49,835 nt of DNA from the NCBI GenBank assembly GCA_003142035.1, contig PLOF01000055.1, forward strand, positions 5,262 through 55,096, read 5' to 3'. This document shows positions 8,010 through 16,278 of the stretch, one piece after another. The stretch's first letter is position 1; each line of letters begins with the position of its first letter. Made by a program: the position numbers and the translations under genes. The notes below the pieces were generated by a model that was not told the DNA's origin, searched no databases, and worked only from the letters and a program-made list of their open reading frames with translations. This stretch comes from Candidatus Dormiibacterota bacterium (GTDB taxonomy: Bacteria; Chloroflexota; Dormibacteria; Aeolococcales; Aeolococcaceae).

Positions 8010-9566
8010 ATGAAGGGCGCCATCGGCGGCATGGGAGGGGAGCCGCACACTGTGGGGGCACCCCTGCCGGCGCCTGCGAAGGGTGCCCAGCAGGGGATCT
8101 GGTCGATGGGCTTCCTCGGCCGCCGCCAGAACGCGGCCATCGTCGCCCTGTGCGCCGTGATCGCGGCAGCGCTGGACGTCCTCCAACTCAGCCGTCCCGG
8201 GTACCTGCTGGGCGGCACCCCGGACATCAGCGTCTACCTGGGGACCGCGGTCAGGCTCGTCCACGGGGCCCTTCCCTACCGCGACTTCGTGCTGGTGCAG
8301 CCTCCGGGGAGCACCCTCCTGCTCAGCCCGGCCGCCCTGCTCTCGGAGCTGGTCGGCACCCGCTGGGCCCTCGGCGTCCTCCGGCTCGGGACCATCCTGG
8401 TGGCAGCCGCGAACGTCCTTCTGGTGGGAAGGCTGGTCTGGCACCACGGACGGCTTCAGACCCTGGTCGCCTGTGGGGTGATGGCGGTCCTCCCCGCGGA
8501 GATGTACGCGCTCAACGCGGGACTGCTCGAGCCCCTGGTGGATCTCTTCTGCCTGCTCGGAGCGGCGATCGTCTTTGACGGCGGTGCGCCATCGAGCTCA
8601 TGGCGGCGGTGGGTGATCGGTGGAGCGTCGGTCGGCTTCGGCGTCGCCGTCAAGCTCCCCGCGGTGGTCCCCGCGCTGGTCCTCGTCGCCGTCTGCCTTC
8701 CCGACCTGCGGCGCCGCCTGGTGCCCTTCACGGCCGGGGTGGTCGCCGGCTTCGCCCTGCCGTCGGCTGCCCTCTTCGCCGCCGCGCCGGGGTCGTTCCT
8801 CCGCGACGTGGTGGTCAGCCAGCTCGGCCGCGTACCAGGCGGGAGCCGCGCATCGGCAGTGACCCGGCTCGCCGGGATGACGGTGGGCGGAGGTGGCAAC
8901 GCGGCTGTGGCCCTCACGCTGGCCGTGCTCGCGGTGACGGTGCTGGGGCTTGCGGTCCGCGGTAGGCGGATGGACACGAGCGAGTGGTTCGCCATCGCCT
9001 CCGCGCTTCTCGTCGGCGCTGTCCAGTTCGTACCGTCTCAGTACTACCCGCAGTACGCCGCGCTGCTCGCGCCCTTCCTGGCGATGAGCCTGGCCACCGC
9101 CGTCGACCGTCTCACCGGCGTCATCAGGCGGCCGGCGCTGGTGCCCGCTGTGGTGATGGCAATGCTTGTGGTGGCCCTCACCGGGCAGGTCGTCGCCGTG
9201 GAGGCCTCCTCGATCAGCGACCCCGCCGCTGCCGTCGATGCGGTCGTCCCTCCGGGGGCCTGCACCCTCTCCGATGGGCCCCGGGTGCTCATCCCCAGCG
9301 ACCGCTTCGTCTCGACCGCGCCGGGCTGCACCGAGATGGTCGATGCCTTCGGCACCATGTTGAGCTTCGCGGGCGATCCGCAGGCCGGTGTCGCCGTCCT
9401 CCGGGCCGCGGTATCTCATGCGGACTACCTGGTGCTGACTGGCAGCGTCACCGGCTGGCTGACCGGTCCGTACACGCCCCTGCGGGCCCTGGTCGACGGC
9501 GGCTTCCACCTGGTGCGGTCCGGCGATCTGTGGATCTACGTGCGCGACGGCCACAGAGTGGCGTGA
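8010..9566 (+). CDS. GT-C fold membrane glycosyltransferase-like protein
   Basis: This 518-residue integral membrane protein has roughly ten hydrophobic helices. After the first helix it shows GGTPDISVYLG...GALPYRDFVLVQPPG, with the Asp and the PYRDF-QPPG loop typical of GT-C mannosyltransferase-like proteins (DUF2029/GT87 or PMT-like). Such enzymes transfer a sugar from a polyprenyl phosphate on the outer membrane face. The C-terminal 130 residues form a soluble domain. A CGGAGGA six bases before ATG supports the start. The donor, acceptor and pathway cannot be read from the sequence, and no cell-wall glycan cluster surrounds it. Confidence 0.72.
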   Translation: MKGAIGGMGGEPHTVGAPLPAPAKGAQQGIWSMGFLGRRQNAAIVALCAVIAAALDVLQLSRPGYLLGGTPDISVYLGTAVRLVHGALPYRDFVLVQPPGSTLLLSPAALLSELVGTRWALGVLRLGTILVAAANVLLVGRLVWHHGRLQTLVACGVMAVLPAEMYALNAGLLEPLVDLFCLLGAAIVFDGGAPSSSWRRWVIGGASVGFGVAVKLPAVVPALVLVAVCLPDLRRRLVPFTAGVVAGFALPSAALFAAAPGSFLRDVVVSQLGRVPGGSRASAVTRLAGMTVGGGGNAAVALTLAVLAVTVLGLAVRGRRMDTSEWFAIASALLVGAVQFVPSQYYPQYAALLAPFLAMSLATAVDRLTGVIRRPALVPAVVMAMLVVALTGQVVAVEASSISDPAAAVDAVVPPGACTLSDGPRVLIPSDRFVSTAPGCTEMVDAFGTMLSFAGDPQAGVAVLRAAVSHADYLVLTGSVTGWLTGPYTPLRALVDGGFHLVRSGDLWIYVRDGHRVA

Positions 9567-9757
9567 CCGCGGCGGGGGGATGCTGCTCCGGGTGAGGGCG
9601 TATCGTGGCGCGACGAGGTCGGGCTCGCTGACCCGTAGAATCGCTGGCGCAGCCCGCGACGCCGATCGCGCCTCCGCACGAGTGAGATTCCCCCCTTGAT
9701 GACGTCCCCGCGACAGACCCGGAGAGCGCCGCTCCGGTCTGCGCTGAAGTAGCGCCG
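9567..9757. other. Intergenic region before the aro operon
   Basis: These 191 bases separate the glycosyltransferase gene from aroC. TAGAAT at 9636-9641 is a plausible -10 element for the aro operon, but no convincing -35 stands 16-18 bases upstream. A short hairpin (CCGGAG with CTCCGG) lies at about 9719-9737. No open reading frame with codon bias like the neighbours was seen. Confidence 0.4.
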
Positions 9758-10912
9758 ATGCTCCGCTTCCTGACTGCCGGGGAGTCCCACGGGCCCCAGC
9801 TGACGGTGATTGTGGAAGGCCTGCCCGCCGGGCTGCGCCTCGACGCCCGGCGCGACATCGATCCCCACCTCCTCCGCCGCCAGGGCGGCTACGGCCGGGG
9901 CAAGCGCCAGCAGATCGAGCACGACCACGCCGAGATCGTCGGCGGTGTCCGTGGTGGCCTCACTCTCGGCTCGCCCCTCGCCCTGGTCATCACCAACCGC
10001 GATGGGGACAACTGGCGGGGACCGATGCAGGTGACCGCCGCCGGTTTCAAGCGCAAGCCGGTGAGCCGGGTCCGGCCCGGGCACGCCGACCTCGCCGGCA
10101 TGCTCAAGTACGACCTGGACGATGCCCGCGACGTCCTGGAGAGGGCGAGCGCGCGAGAGACGGCCGCGCGAGTTGCCGCCGGGGCGGTGGCCATGGCGCT
10201 GCTGGCACGTCTCGGCGTCCAGGTCAGCTCGTGGGTGCAGCGGATCGGGGCCGTGGCCATCGACTGGCGCGACCTGGTGGACCCGGCGGCCGTCGAGGCG
10301 TCGCCGGTGCGCTGCCCCGACCCCGGCGCATCAGAGCGGATGGTGGCGGCCATCGACGCCGCCCGCGAGCGTGGCGACACCCTGGGGGGCAGCGCGGTGG
10401 TGACCGCCCACGGGGTGATCGCCGGCCTGGGCAGCTACGCGCAATGGGACAGGAAGCTCGACGGTCTGATCTCCCAGGCCCTCTGCAGCATCCCTTCGGT
10501 CAAGGGCGTCGAGATCGGAGCCGCCGTTGTCGCCGCCCGGTCGCCGGGCTCTCAGGTCCACGACTCCCCGAGGTACGTCGAGGGCGAGGGGTTTCGCCAT
10601 CTCAGCAATCGCCAGGGCGGGCTCACCGGCGGGGTCACCGACGGCGAGCCGGTGTGGGCGACCGTCCATTTCAAGCCGATCTCGACGCTGCTCGCCCCGC
10701 TGCGCTCGGTCGATGCTCACACCGGCGCCGAGGTCAACGCCCACTACGAGCGGAGCGACATCTGCGTCGTGCCTGCCGGCGCCGTGGTCGCTGAGGCCAT
10801 GCTCGGATGGGTGATCGCGGCGGCCATGACCGAGAAGCTCGGAGGCGACTCGCTCAGCGAGACGCGTCGCAACCTGGCCGGGTACCGGCGCAGCATTCGG
10901 AGGCTTCGGTGA
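9758..10912 (+). CDS. aroC: Chorismate synthase
   Basis: This enzyme converts EPSP to chorismate using reduced FMN, step 7 of the shikimate pathway. The 384-residue protein starts with the family signature LRFLTAGESHGPQL. It has the conserved RRQGGYGRG, SRVRPGHAD, ERASARETAARVAAGA and NRQGGLTGGVTDGEP segments, with the FMN/substrate-binding His and Arg residues in place. Length fits the bacterial enzyme. It heads the group aroC-aroKB-aroQ-efp-asp23-nusB and overlaps aroKB by 4 bases (GTGA). Confidence 0.97.
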   Translation: MLRFLTAGESHGPQLTVIVEGLPAGLRLDARRDIDPHLLRRQGGYGRGKRQQIEHDHAEIVGGVRGGLTLGSPLALVITNRDGDNWRGPMQVTAAGFKRKPVSRVRPGHADLAGMLKYDLDDARDVLERASARETAARVAAGAVAMALLARLGVQVSSWVQRIGAVAIDWRDLVDPAAVEASPVRCPDPGASERMVAAIDAARERGDTLGGSAVVTAHGVIAGLGSYAQWDRKLDGLISQALCSIPSVKGVEIGAAVVAARSPGSQVHDSPRYVEGEGFRHLSNRQGGLTGGVTDGEPVWATVHFKPISTLLAPLRSVDAHTGAEVNAHYERSDICVVPAGAVVAEAMLGWVIAAAMTEKLGGDSLSETRRNLAGYRRSIRRLR

Positions 10913-12504
10913 TCGCACCCGCCGCGGCCGGCTCGCGGCCGGTGGCCCTGGTCGGCCTTCCCGGGACGGGGAAGACCACCCTCGGACGGCGACTCGCCGA
11001 GCGTCTCGGCTGGGAGCTGTGCGACACCGACGCGGAGATCGAGCGCGGCACCGGGCGGAGCCCGGCCCAGATCATCGACCTGGATGGGGAGGATGCGTTC
11101 CGGCGGATCGAGCTGGCCACCGTGACCGAGCTGCTGGAACGCCCCAACGCGGTCGTCATCGCCTGCGGCGGGGGGCTCTTCGGTGAACCCGCCGCGCGCC
11201 GCCGGCTGCTCGAGGCCGCCTGGGTGGTGGCCCTCGACGCCCCCGACAGCACCCTGCTGGAGCGGCTGGGCTCGGCCTCGGACCGCCCCCTGCTCCGGGG
11301 CGACGTCAGCGGTCGCCTCGCGGAGCTGCGGCGGCGGCGGCAGCGCGCGTACGCCGAGGCCCACCTCCGCATCGACACCGACCGCACCTCCCCGGAGGAG
11401 GCCGAGGCGGCCATCCGCGCCCTGGCCGGCTCCATCCCGGTGCCGACTGCCGGCTTCGCCTACCCGGTGATCGTGGGTGAGGACGCCGTCGACAACATCG
11501 CAGCCCATCTCCCCGCCGACTCCCGCCGCGTCGCCGTGGTCACCGACCGCAGCGTCGAGGCCGCCGCCCGCCGCCTCGCCGCCCGGATCGCCGCCTCGGG
11601 CAGGGAGGCGCCCCTGGTGAGCCTCGCCGGCGGGGAGACGGCCAAGAGCTGGGTGTCAGCGGGACGGCTCATCGAGCGTCTGGCCTCGCTGGGGTTGGGC
11701 CGGCGCGACGCCGTGGTGGCGGTGGGTGGGGGCTCGGTGGGCGACCTCGCCGGGTTCGCGGCGGCGACCTACTGCCGGGGGATCGCCTGGCTCGGGGTGC
11801 CGACCACCCTCCTCGCCATGGTCGACAGCTCCATCGGGGGCAAGACGGGTGTGAACCTCCGTGCCTCCAAGAATTTGGCCGGTGCCTTCTGGCAGCCGCG
11901 GGCGGTTCTCTCCGACCCCGGCCTGCTGCGCGGCCTCCCATCCCGAGAGCTCGCCTCCGGTCTGGGGGAGATCGCCAAGTACGCGATGATCGCCGACACC
12001 GACCTCCCCGCCCTCCTCGACGCGGGGGTCGAGAGCGGCGGAGCCGGCGACGTGGAGACCCTCACCCCGATCATCGAGCGCTGCGTGGCGATCAAGGCGG
12101 AGGTGGTGGGCCGCGACCCCCGCGAATCCGGGTTGAGGGCCGTCCTCAACTACGGGCACACCGTGGCCCACGCCATCGAGGCGGCCACCGGGTACGGCAC
12201 GGTCACTCACGGGGAGGCGGTGGCGGCGGGGATGCGGGTCGCCGGCAGGCTCTCCAGCGAGATGGTGGGGCTCTCCGCGGCCGATCGGGAATGGCAGGAC
12301 CACCTCCTCGACCGGCTCGGCCTCCACCCTCTGCCCCCCGTCCAGCCGGCGGCCGTGCTGCGCCGGCTGGGCCACGACAAGAAGGCGGTGGGCGGCGAGG
12401 TGCACTGGGTGCTGCTGGCCCGGCGCGGCGAGCCGGTCACCGACCAGCGCGTGCCCGCCGATCTGGTGCGCGAGACGCTCGAGGAGGTGCTTCACACGAG
12501 ATGA
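10909..12504 (+). CDS. aroKB: Bifunctional shikimate kinase / 3-dehydroquinate synthase (AroK-AroB fusion)
   Basis: One 531-residue reading frame holds two pathway enzymes. Residues 1-165 are shikimate kinase: P-loop GLPGTGKTT with Lys22, the DTDAEIER motif, CGGGLF and the Arg-rich lid SDRPLLRG. Residues from about 175 to 531 are NAD- and metal-dependent dehydroquinate synthase: GGETAKS, VGGGSVGDLAGFAAATY, VPTTLLAMVDSSIGGKTG, NYGHTVAHAIE with metal-ligand His, and HGEAV. No stop or frame break separates the halves. Similar fusions are known in other lineages such as Thermotoga. GTG at 10909 overlaps the aroC stop; the 3' end overlaps aroQ by ATGA. Confidence 0.95.
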   Translation: MIAPAAAGSRPVALVGLPGTGKTTLGRRLAERLGWELCDTDAEIERGTGRSPAQIIDLDGEDAFRRIELATVTELLERPNAVVIACGGGLFGEPAARRRLLEAAWVVALDAPDSTLLERLGSASDRPLLRGDVSGRLAELRRRRQRAYAEAHLRIDTDRTSPEEAEAAIRALAGSIPVPTAGFAYPVIVGEDAVDNIAAHLPADSRRVAVVTDRSVEAAARRLAARIAASGREAPLVSLAGGETAKSWVSAGRLIERLASLGLGRRDAVVAVGGGSVGDLAGFAAATYCRGIAWLGVPTTLLAMVDSSIGGKTGVNLRASKNLAGAFWQPRAVLSDPGLLRGLPSRELASGLGEIAKYAMIADTDLPALLDAGVESGGAGDVETLTPIIERCVAIKAEVVGRDPRESGLRAVLNYGHTVAHAIEAATGYGTVTHGEAVAAGMRVAGRLSSEMVGLSAADREWQDHLLDRLGLHPLPPVQPAAVLRRLGHDKKAVGGEVHWVLLARRGEPVTDQRVPADLVRETLEEVLHTR

Positions 12505-12956
12505 CCAGGGTCCTTGTTCTCAACGGTCCCAATTTGGGGAGCCTCGGGCGCCGGGAGCCCGAGCTCTACGGTGGCCGCACCCTCGCCGAGGTCGACACCG
12601 ATCTGCGTGAGCGTGCCGCGGCGATGGGCATCGACATCCGCACCGAGCAGCGCAACAGCGAGGGCGAGCTGATCGACCTGATCGAGGCGGAGACGGGGCA
12701 CGCCGACGCCCTGGTGATCAACCCCGGGGCGTTCAGCCACACCAGCGTCGCCCTGCTCGACGCGCTCCGAGCGTTCCCCGGGGTGGTCGTCGAGATCCAC
12801 CTCACCAACACCTTCCGGCGCGAGAGCTACCGGAAGGTCATGCTCACCGCGGAGGCCGCCGATTCGGTCATCCTGGGGCTCGGCGTCTCCGGGTATGCGG
12901 TCGCCCTGGAGGCAGCCACCCGGATGGTGCGAGAGAGAAGAGAATTGGACCAATGA
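12501..12956 (+). CDS. aroQ: Type II 3-dehydroquinate dehydratase
   Basis: This enzyme removes water from 3-dehydroquinate to give 3-dehydroshikimate, step 3 of the pathway, as a dodecamer in the cytoplasm. The 151-residue protein has LNGPNLGSLGRREPELYG with catalytic Tyr23, the QRNSEGELID loop, NPGAFSHTS with His80 and VEIHLTN with His100. The usual LSNIHARE variant reads LTNTFRRES here, which keeps the His but changes the rest. The ATGA overlap with aroKB and 4-base overlap with efp indicate co-translation. Confidence 0.95.
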   Translation: MTRVLVLNGPNLGSLGRREPELYGGRTLAEVDTDLRERAAAMGIDIRTEQRNSEGELIDLIEAETGHADALVINPGAFSHTSVALLDALRAFPGVVVEIHLTNTFRRESYRKVMLTAEAADSVILGLGVSGYAVALEAATRMVRERRELDQ

Positions 12957-13510
12957 TCAATGCAGGCGAGCTCCGTCCCGGAGCCACGGTGGAGAGGGGC
13001 GGTCAGCTCCTCCAGGTCCTCGACTTCAACCACATGAAGCTCGGCCGGGGCACGGCCATCGTGCGCACCAAGATGAAGAACCTCCTGACCGGGGCGGTGA
13101 CCGAGGAGACCTTCCGTCCCGAGGAGAAGTTCGGTCGCGCCCGGATCGAGCGCAGCGAGGCCCAGTTCCTCTACCGGGACGGGGACGCGTACGTGGTCAT
13201 GGACACGACCACCTACGACCAGACCCCGCTCTCTCCCGAGCAGGTCGGCGAGGGTGCTCGCTGGCTCAAGGAGAACGTCAACCTCACCCTGCTCACCTGG
13301 GACGACAAGATCCTCGGTGTGGAGCTGCCCACCTCGGTGGATCTCGAGGTGGTCGAGACCGACCCGGGGTTCAAGGGCGACACCGCCAACGCGGCCACCA
13401 AGCCCGCCACCCTGGAGACCGGGGCCACCGTCGATGTCCCGCTCTTCGTCAACGCCGGCGACCACGTCCGCGTCGACACCCGCAACGGACGGTACCTGGA
13501 GAGAGCCTGA
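12953..13510 (+). CDS. efp: Translation elongation factor P
   Basis: EF-P binds between the P and E sites and rescues ribosomes stalled on polyproline. The 185-residue protein has the three beta-barrel KOW/OB domains, including the C-terminal signature DPGFKGDTANAATKPATLETG. The loop that contacts the P-site tRNA reads KLGRGTA, so the tip residue is Arg32, not the Lys of Escherichia coli. No modification gene such as earP, epmA or epmB lies in the window. The aroC-to-efp arrangement is frequent in Gram-positive-type bacteria. ATG overlaps aroQ by 4 bases. Confidence 0.96.
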   Translation: MINAGELRPGATVERGGQLLQVLDFNHMKLGRGTAIVRTKMKNLLTGAVTEETFRPEEKFGRARIERSEAQFLYRDGDAYVVMDTTTYDQTPLSPEQVGEGARWLKENVNLTLLTWDDKILGVELPTSVDLEVVETDPGFKGDTANAATKPATLETGATVDVPLFVNAGDHVRVDTRNGRYLERA

Positions 13511-13899
13511 TGGACGCACCGGCAGACGCCGCGACCAACGGGCAGAGTCCCGACCTCCGCGGTCCGCTCGGCGTGACCCGGGTGGCCAACGAGGTCGTGG
13601 CCTGGATCGCCGTCCTCACCGCCCTCCAGGTCGAGGGCGTTCACGCCATGTACCAGGCGGCGGGTCAGTCTCTGGAGCGCATCCTGCGCCGCTCCGCGGC
13701 TCACCGCGGCGCCAAGGTCGAATTGCGCGACGAGGGTACCCTCGACATCGACCTCTGGGTGGTGGTGCTCTCGGGTCACTCCGTCCCCAAGGTTGGGGCC
13801 GAGGTGCAGCAGCGCGTAGCCGACGCCGTGGAGCGGATGCTGGGCCTGGACGTGGGCACCATCAACGTCCACGTCAGCGAGGTGGTCTTCGCCTCATGA
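13510..13899 (+). CDS. Asp23/Gls24 family protein
   Basis: This 129-residue protein matches the small Asp23/Gls24 (alkaline shock, envelope stress) family: RVANEVVAWIAVLTALQVEGVHAM near the N-terminus, a central strand DIDLWVVVLSGHSVPKV, and a C-terminal helix-strand QQRVADAVERMLGLDVGTINVHVSEV. No membrane segment or signal peptide is seen. Family members can be membrane-linked through AmaP-type partners; the precise role here is unknown. The ATG shares one base with the efp stop, and the gene overlaps nusB by 4 bases. The efp-asp23-nusB order is widely conserved in Gram-positive bacteria. Confidence 0.88.
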   Translation: MDAPADAATNGQSPDLRGPLGVTRVANEVVAWIAVLTALQVEGVHAMYQAAGQSLERILRRSAAHRGAKVELRDEGTLDIDLWVVVLSGHSVPKVGAEVQQRVADAVERMLGLDVGTINVHVSEVVFAS

Positions 13900-14312
13900 G
13901 CCGCTCCGCGGGGAGGCGGCGCCGGGGACGCGAGCTGGCGCTGCGCGTCCTCTTTGAGTTGGAGGGGACCGAGAAGGAGCCGCGCCCGGCCCTGGAGTAT
14001 CAGGCCGAGGACATGGGCGCGCCCCGGGACACCGTCGAGTTTGCCCGCACCCTGGTGGAGGGGACGCTCGAGCACGTCGTCAACATCGACGCGGCGATCT
14101 CCGAGGCGAGTGTTAACTGGGACCTCGTCGACTACGGCAAGGTCGAGAGAGCGGTGCTGCGGCTCGGGACCTACGAGGTGCTCTACGAGCCGGCGACCCC
14201 GGTCGCGGTGAGCATCGACGAGTCCCTGGAGCTGGCCCGGGTGTACGCCGGCGAGGAGGCCGTCCCCCTCGTCAACGGGGTGCTGGGCCGGATCGCCCGG
14301 GAGCGGGTGTGA
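13896..14312 (+). CDS. nusB: Transcription antitermination factor NusB
   Basis: NusB binds boxA RNA with S10 (NusE) and promotes antitermination of rRNA operons. The 138-residue all-helical protein has the typical RRRGRELALRVLFELE start and the C-terminal signature VAVSIDESLELARVYAGEE...FVNGVL-like (here PLVNGVLGRIAR). It ends the aro-efp group. A small GC hairpin (CCGGG with CCCGG, 14316-14330) follows the stop without a U tract. Confidence 0.94.
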   Translation: MSRSAGRRRRGRELALRVLFELEGTEKEPRPALEYQAEDMGAPRDTVEFARTLVEGTLEHVVNIDAAISEASVNWDLVDYGKVERAVLRLGTYEVLYEPATPVAVSIDESLELARVYAGEEAVPLVNGVLGRIARERV

Positions 14313-14506
14313 GCGCCGGGCGGAGCCCGGGCTGGCCCTCCGGTGGCGCCTGAGCTGATCGCTGCACCGGCCTCCCGCGCCACCGGGACGAGCCGTCCGG
14401 CCCCGGCGGCGGCGGCGTCCTTTGAGCGATCATCTGTTCGATCCATGAAAGCGCCATCGTCTCGCGTGCGCGATCCGGAGGGCCACCCGGTCGGGGGCGG
14501 CCGGCG

Positions 14507-15904
14507 ATGAGCTTCCGCCAGGCGCTGACCGTCGCCCAGCTCACCGCCGTCATCCGCGGGGTCATCGCGCTCAGCCCGGACCTGGAGGACGTCCTGGTCG
14601 AGGGGGAGATCAGCAACCTCTCGATGCCGGCCTCGGGGCATCTGTACTTCACCCTCAAGGACGCCAACGCCTCGCTGAGCTGCGTCGTCTGGCGATCACA
14701 GCGTGCGGAGATCCCCTTCCGGCCGGAGAACGGGATGACCGTGATCGTTCACGGCCGCATCGAGGTCTACGACGCCCAGGGGCGCTACCAGCTCTACGCG
14801 GACCGGCTGGAGCCCTCCGGGATCGGCGCCCTCGCCCTGGCCGTCGAGCAGCGCCGCAGGGCACTCGCGGCCGAGGGGCTCTTCGACGAGGCGCGCAAGC
14901 GGGCGCTGCCACTCCTGCCGCGGCGGGTGGTGGTGGTGACCTCGCGGAGTGGAGCCGCGCTGCGCGACGTCCTCACCGTGGTCGGCCGGCGCGCTCCCGG
15001 CGTCGACCTGGTGCTCTCCCCGGCAACGGTGCAGGGGGAGGGGGCGGTCGAGACGCTGATCCTCGCCCTGGAACGGGCCCAGTCGGTGAGCGGAGCCGAG
15101 GTGGTGCTGCTCGTTCGGGGCGGCGGCTCCCTGGAGGACCTGATGCCCTTCAACGACGAGCGGCTCGCCCGCGCCATCCGGGCGGGCCGGCTGCCGGTGG
15201 TCTCGGGTGTCGGCCACGAGACCGACACGACCATCGCCGACCTCGCCGCCGACCGCCGGGCGGCCACACCCTCCGCCGCCGCGGAGCTGGCGGTTCCCGA
15301 CTCCCGCCGGCTGGGCGCCGAGCTGGGCGCCCGCCGGGCCCGCCTCGGGGCCGCGGCGCGCCAGGAGCTCTCCGTCAAGCGGGGCGTCCTCGAACGGCAG
15401 CGGTTGCGTCTCGACAGCGCCTCGCCGCTCCGGCGGTTGCCCAGTCACCGCCAGGAGCTGGACCTGCGCGCCGAGCGCCTGCGCGCGGGCCTGCTGGCCT
15501 CGCTGACGGCCAAGCGGCGGCACCTCGACGCCGCCACGGCGCGCTTCCGCCTCGCCTCCCCGGGCCAGCGGGTGGCCCTGGAGCGCCAGCGCCTCGGCGG
15601 CCAGCGGCGGCGGCTGGCCCGGGTGGTCGGTGAGGCTCTCGTGCAGCGACGCCAGGAGGTGCGCGCCCGGCGCGACCAGCTCGAGGCGCTCTCACCGCTC
15701 CGGGTGCTGGAGCGGGGCTATTCGATCACCATGGAGGCGGCGAGTGGCGCGGTGCTGACCGACCCGGCGAGGGTAAGGTCCGGGCAGCGCCTCCGCACCC
15801 GCCTGGCTCAGGGCCTCGTGATCAGCACGGTCGAGTCGACCGGCTCGACAGACCAGGACGAACGCATGTACGATAACGGGCACGACACTCTGGAGAGAGG
15901 ATGA
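14507..15904 (+). CDS. xseA: Exodeoxyribonuclease VII large subunit
   Basis: The catalytic subunit of ExoVII degrades single-stranded DNA in both directions. The 465-residue protein has the N-terminal OB-fold (LVEGEISNLSMPASGHLYFTL), the catalytic core with VVVTSRSGAALRDVL, RGGGSLEDLMPFNDE and SGVGHETDTTIADLAADRRA, then a long Arg-rich coiled coil to which XseB binds, and the end segment LERGYSIT. It overlaps xseB by ATGA. The start ATG lacks a strong Shine-Dalgarno. The 194 bases upstream hold no other gene. Confidence 0.96.
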   Translation: MSFRQALTVAQLTAVIRGVIALSPDLEDVLVEGEISNLSMPASGHLYFTLKDANASLSCVVWRSQRAEIPFRPENGMTVIVHGRIEVYDAQGRYQLYADRLEPSGIGALALAVEQRRRALAAEGLFDEARKRALPLLPRRVVVVTSRSGAALRDVLTVVGRRAPGVDLVLSPATVQGEGAVETLILALERAQSVSGAEVVLLVRGGGSLEDLMPFNDERLARAIRAGRLPVVSGVGHETDTTIADLAADRRAATPSAAAELAVPDSRRLGAELGARRARLGAAARQELSVKRGVLERQRLRLDSASPLRRLPSHRQELDLRAERLRAGLLASLTAKRRHLDAATARFRLASPGQRVALERQRLGGQRRRLARVVGEALVQRRQEVRARRDQLEALSPLRVLERGYSITMEAASGAVLTDPARVRSGQRLRTRLAQGLVISTVESTGSTDQDERMYDNGHDTLERG

Positions 15905-16278
15905 AAGGCGACGGCAGCGAGGCCCCCGGGGTGCGACCCGCCGGTGACGACATCGAGGGGCTGAGCTACGAGCGGGCGCTCGCTGAGCTCGACCAGATCA
16001 TCGAGCGGCTGGAGCGCGGCGCCGTGGCGCTGGACGAGGCCATCGCCGCCTACGAGCGGGGCGCCCGCCTGGCCCAGCACTGCGGGAGCCTGCTGGACCG
16101 CACCGAGCAGAAGGTCACCCAGCTGGTGGTCGGCGCCGGCGGGCGGATCGCGGAGAGGCCGCTCGAGCCGGAGCGCGAGGTCGTGGAGCTCCCGGCCGTC
16201 CCCCCCGGTGCCCCGCTCACACCCCTCCCAGGGCGGCGAGATGTATTGGACATCGACCCCGACGAGATCCCCTTCTGA
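15901..16278 (+). CDS. xseB: Exodeoxyribonuclease VII small subunit
   Basis: This 125-residue protein contains the XseB domain at residues about 20-75: SYERALAELDQIIERLERG, then LDEAIAAYERGARLAQHC, forming the helical hairpin that decorates XseA. About 45 C-terminal residues beyond the domain are Pro/Glu rich and end in DIDPDEIPF, an acidic tail seen in several actinobacterial-type XseB proteins. The gene overlaps xseA by 4 bases and tlyA by 1 base (TGATG). Confidence 0.93.
   Translation: MKGDGSEAPGVRPAGDDIEGLSYERALAELDQIIERLERGAVALDEAIAAYERGARLAQHCGSLLDRTEQKVTQLVVGAGGRIAERPLEPEREVVELPAVPPGAPLTPLPGRRDVLDIDPDEIPF

Noticed and set aside
14313-14506. Possible terminator and promoter between nusB and xseA.
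   Set aside because: The hairpin has no U tract and no pair of hexamers with proper spacing was found; nothing firm to annotate beyond the gap.
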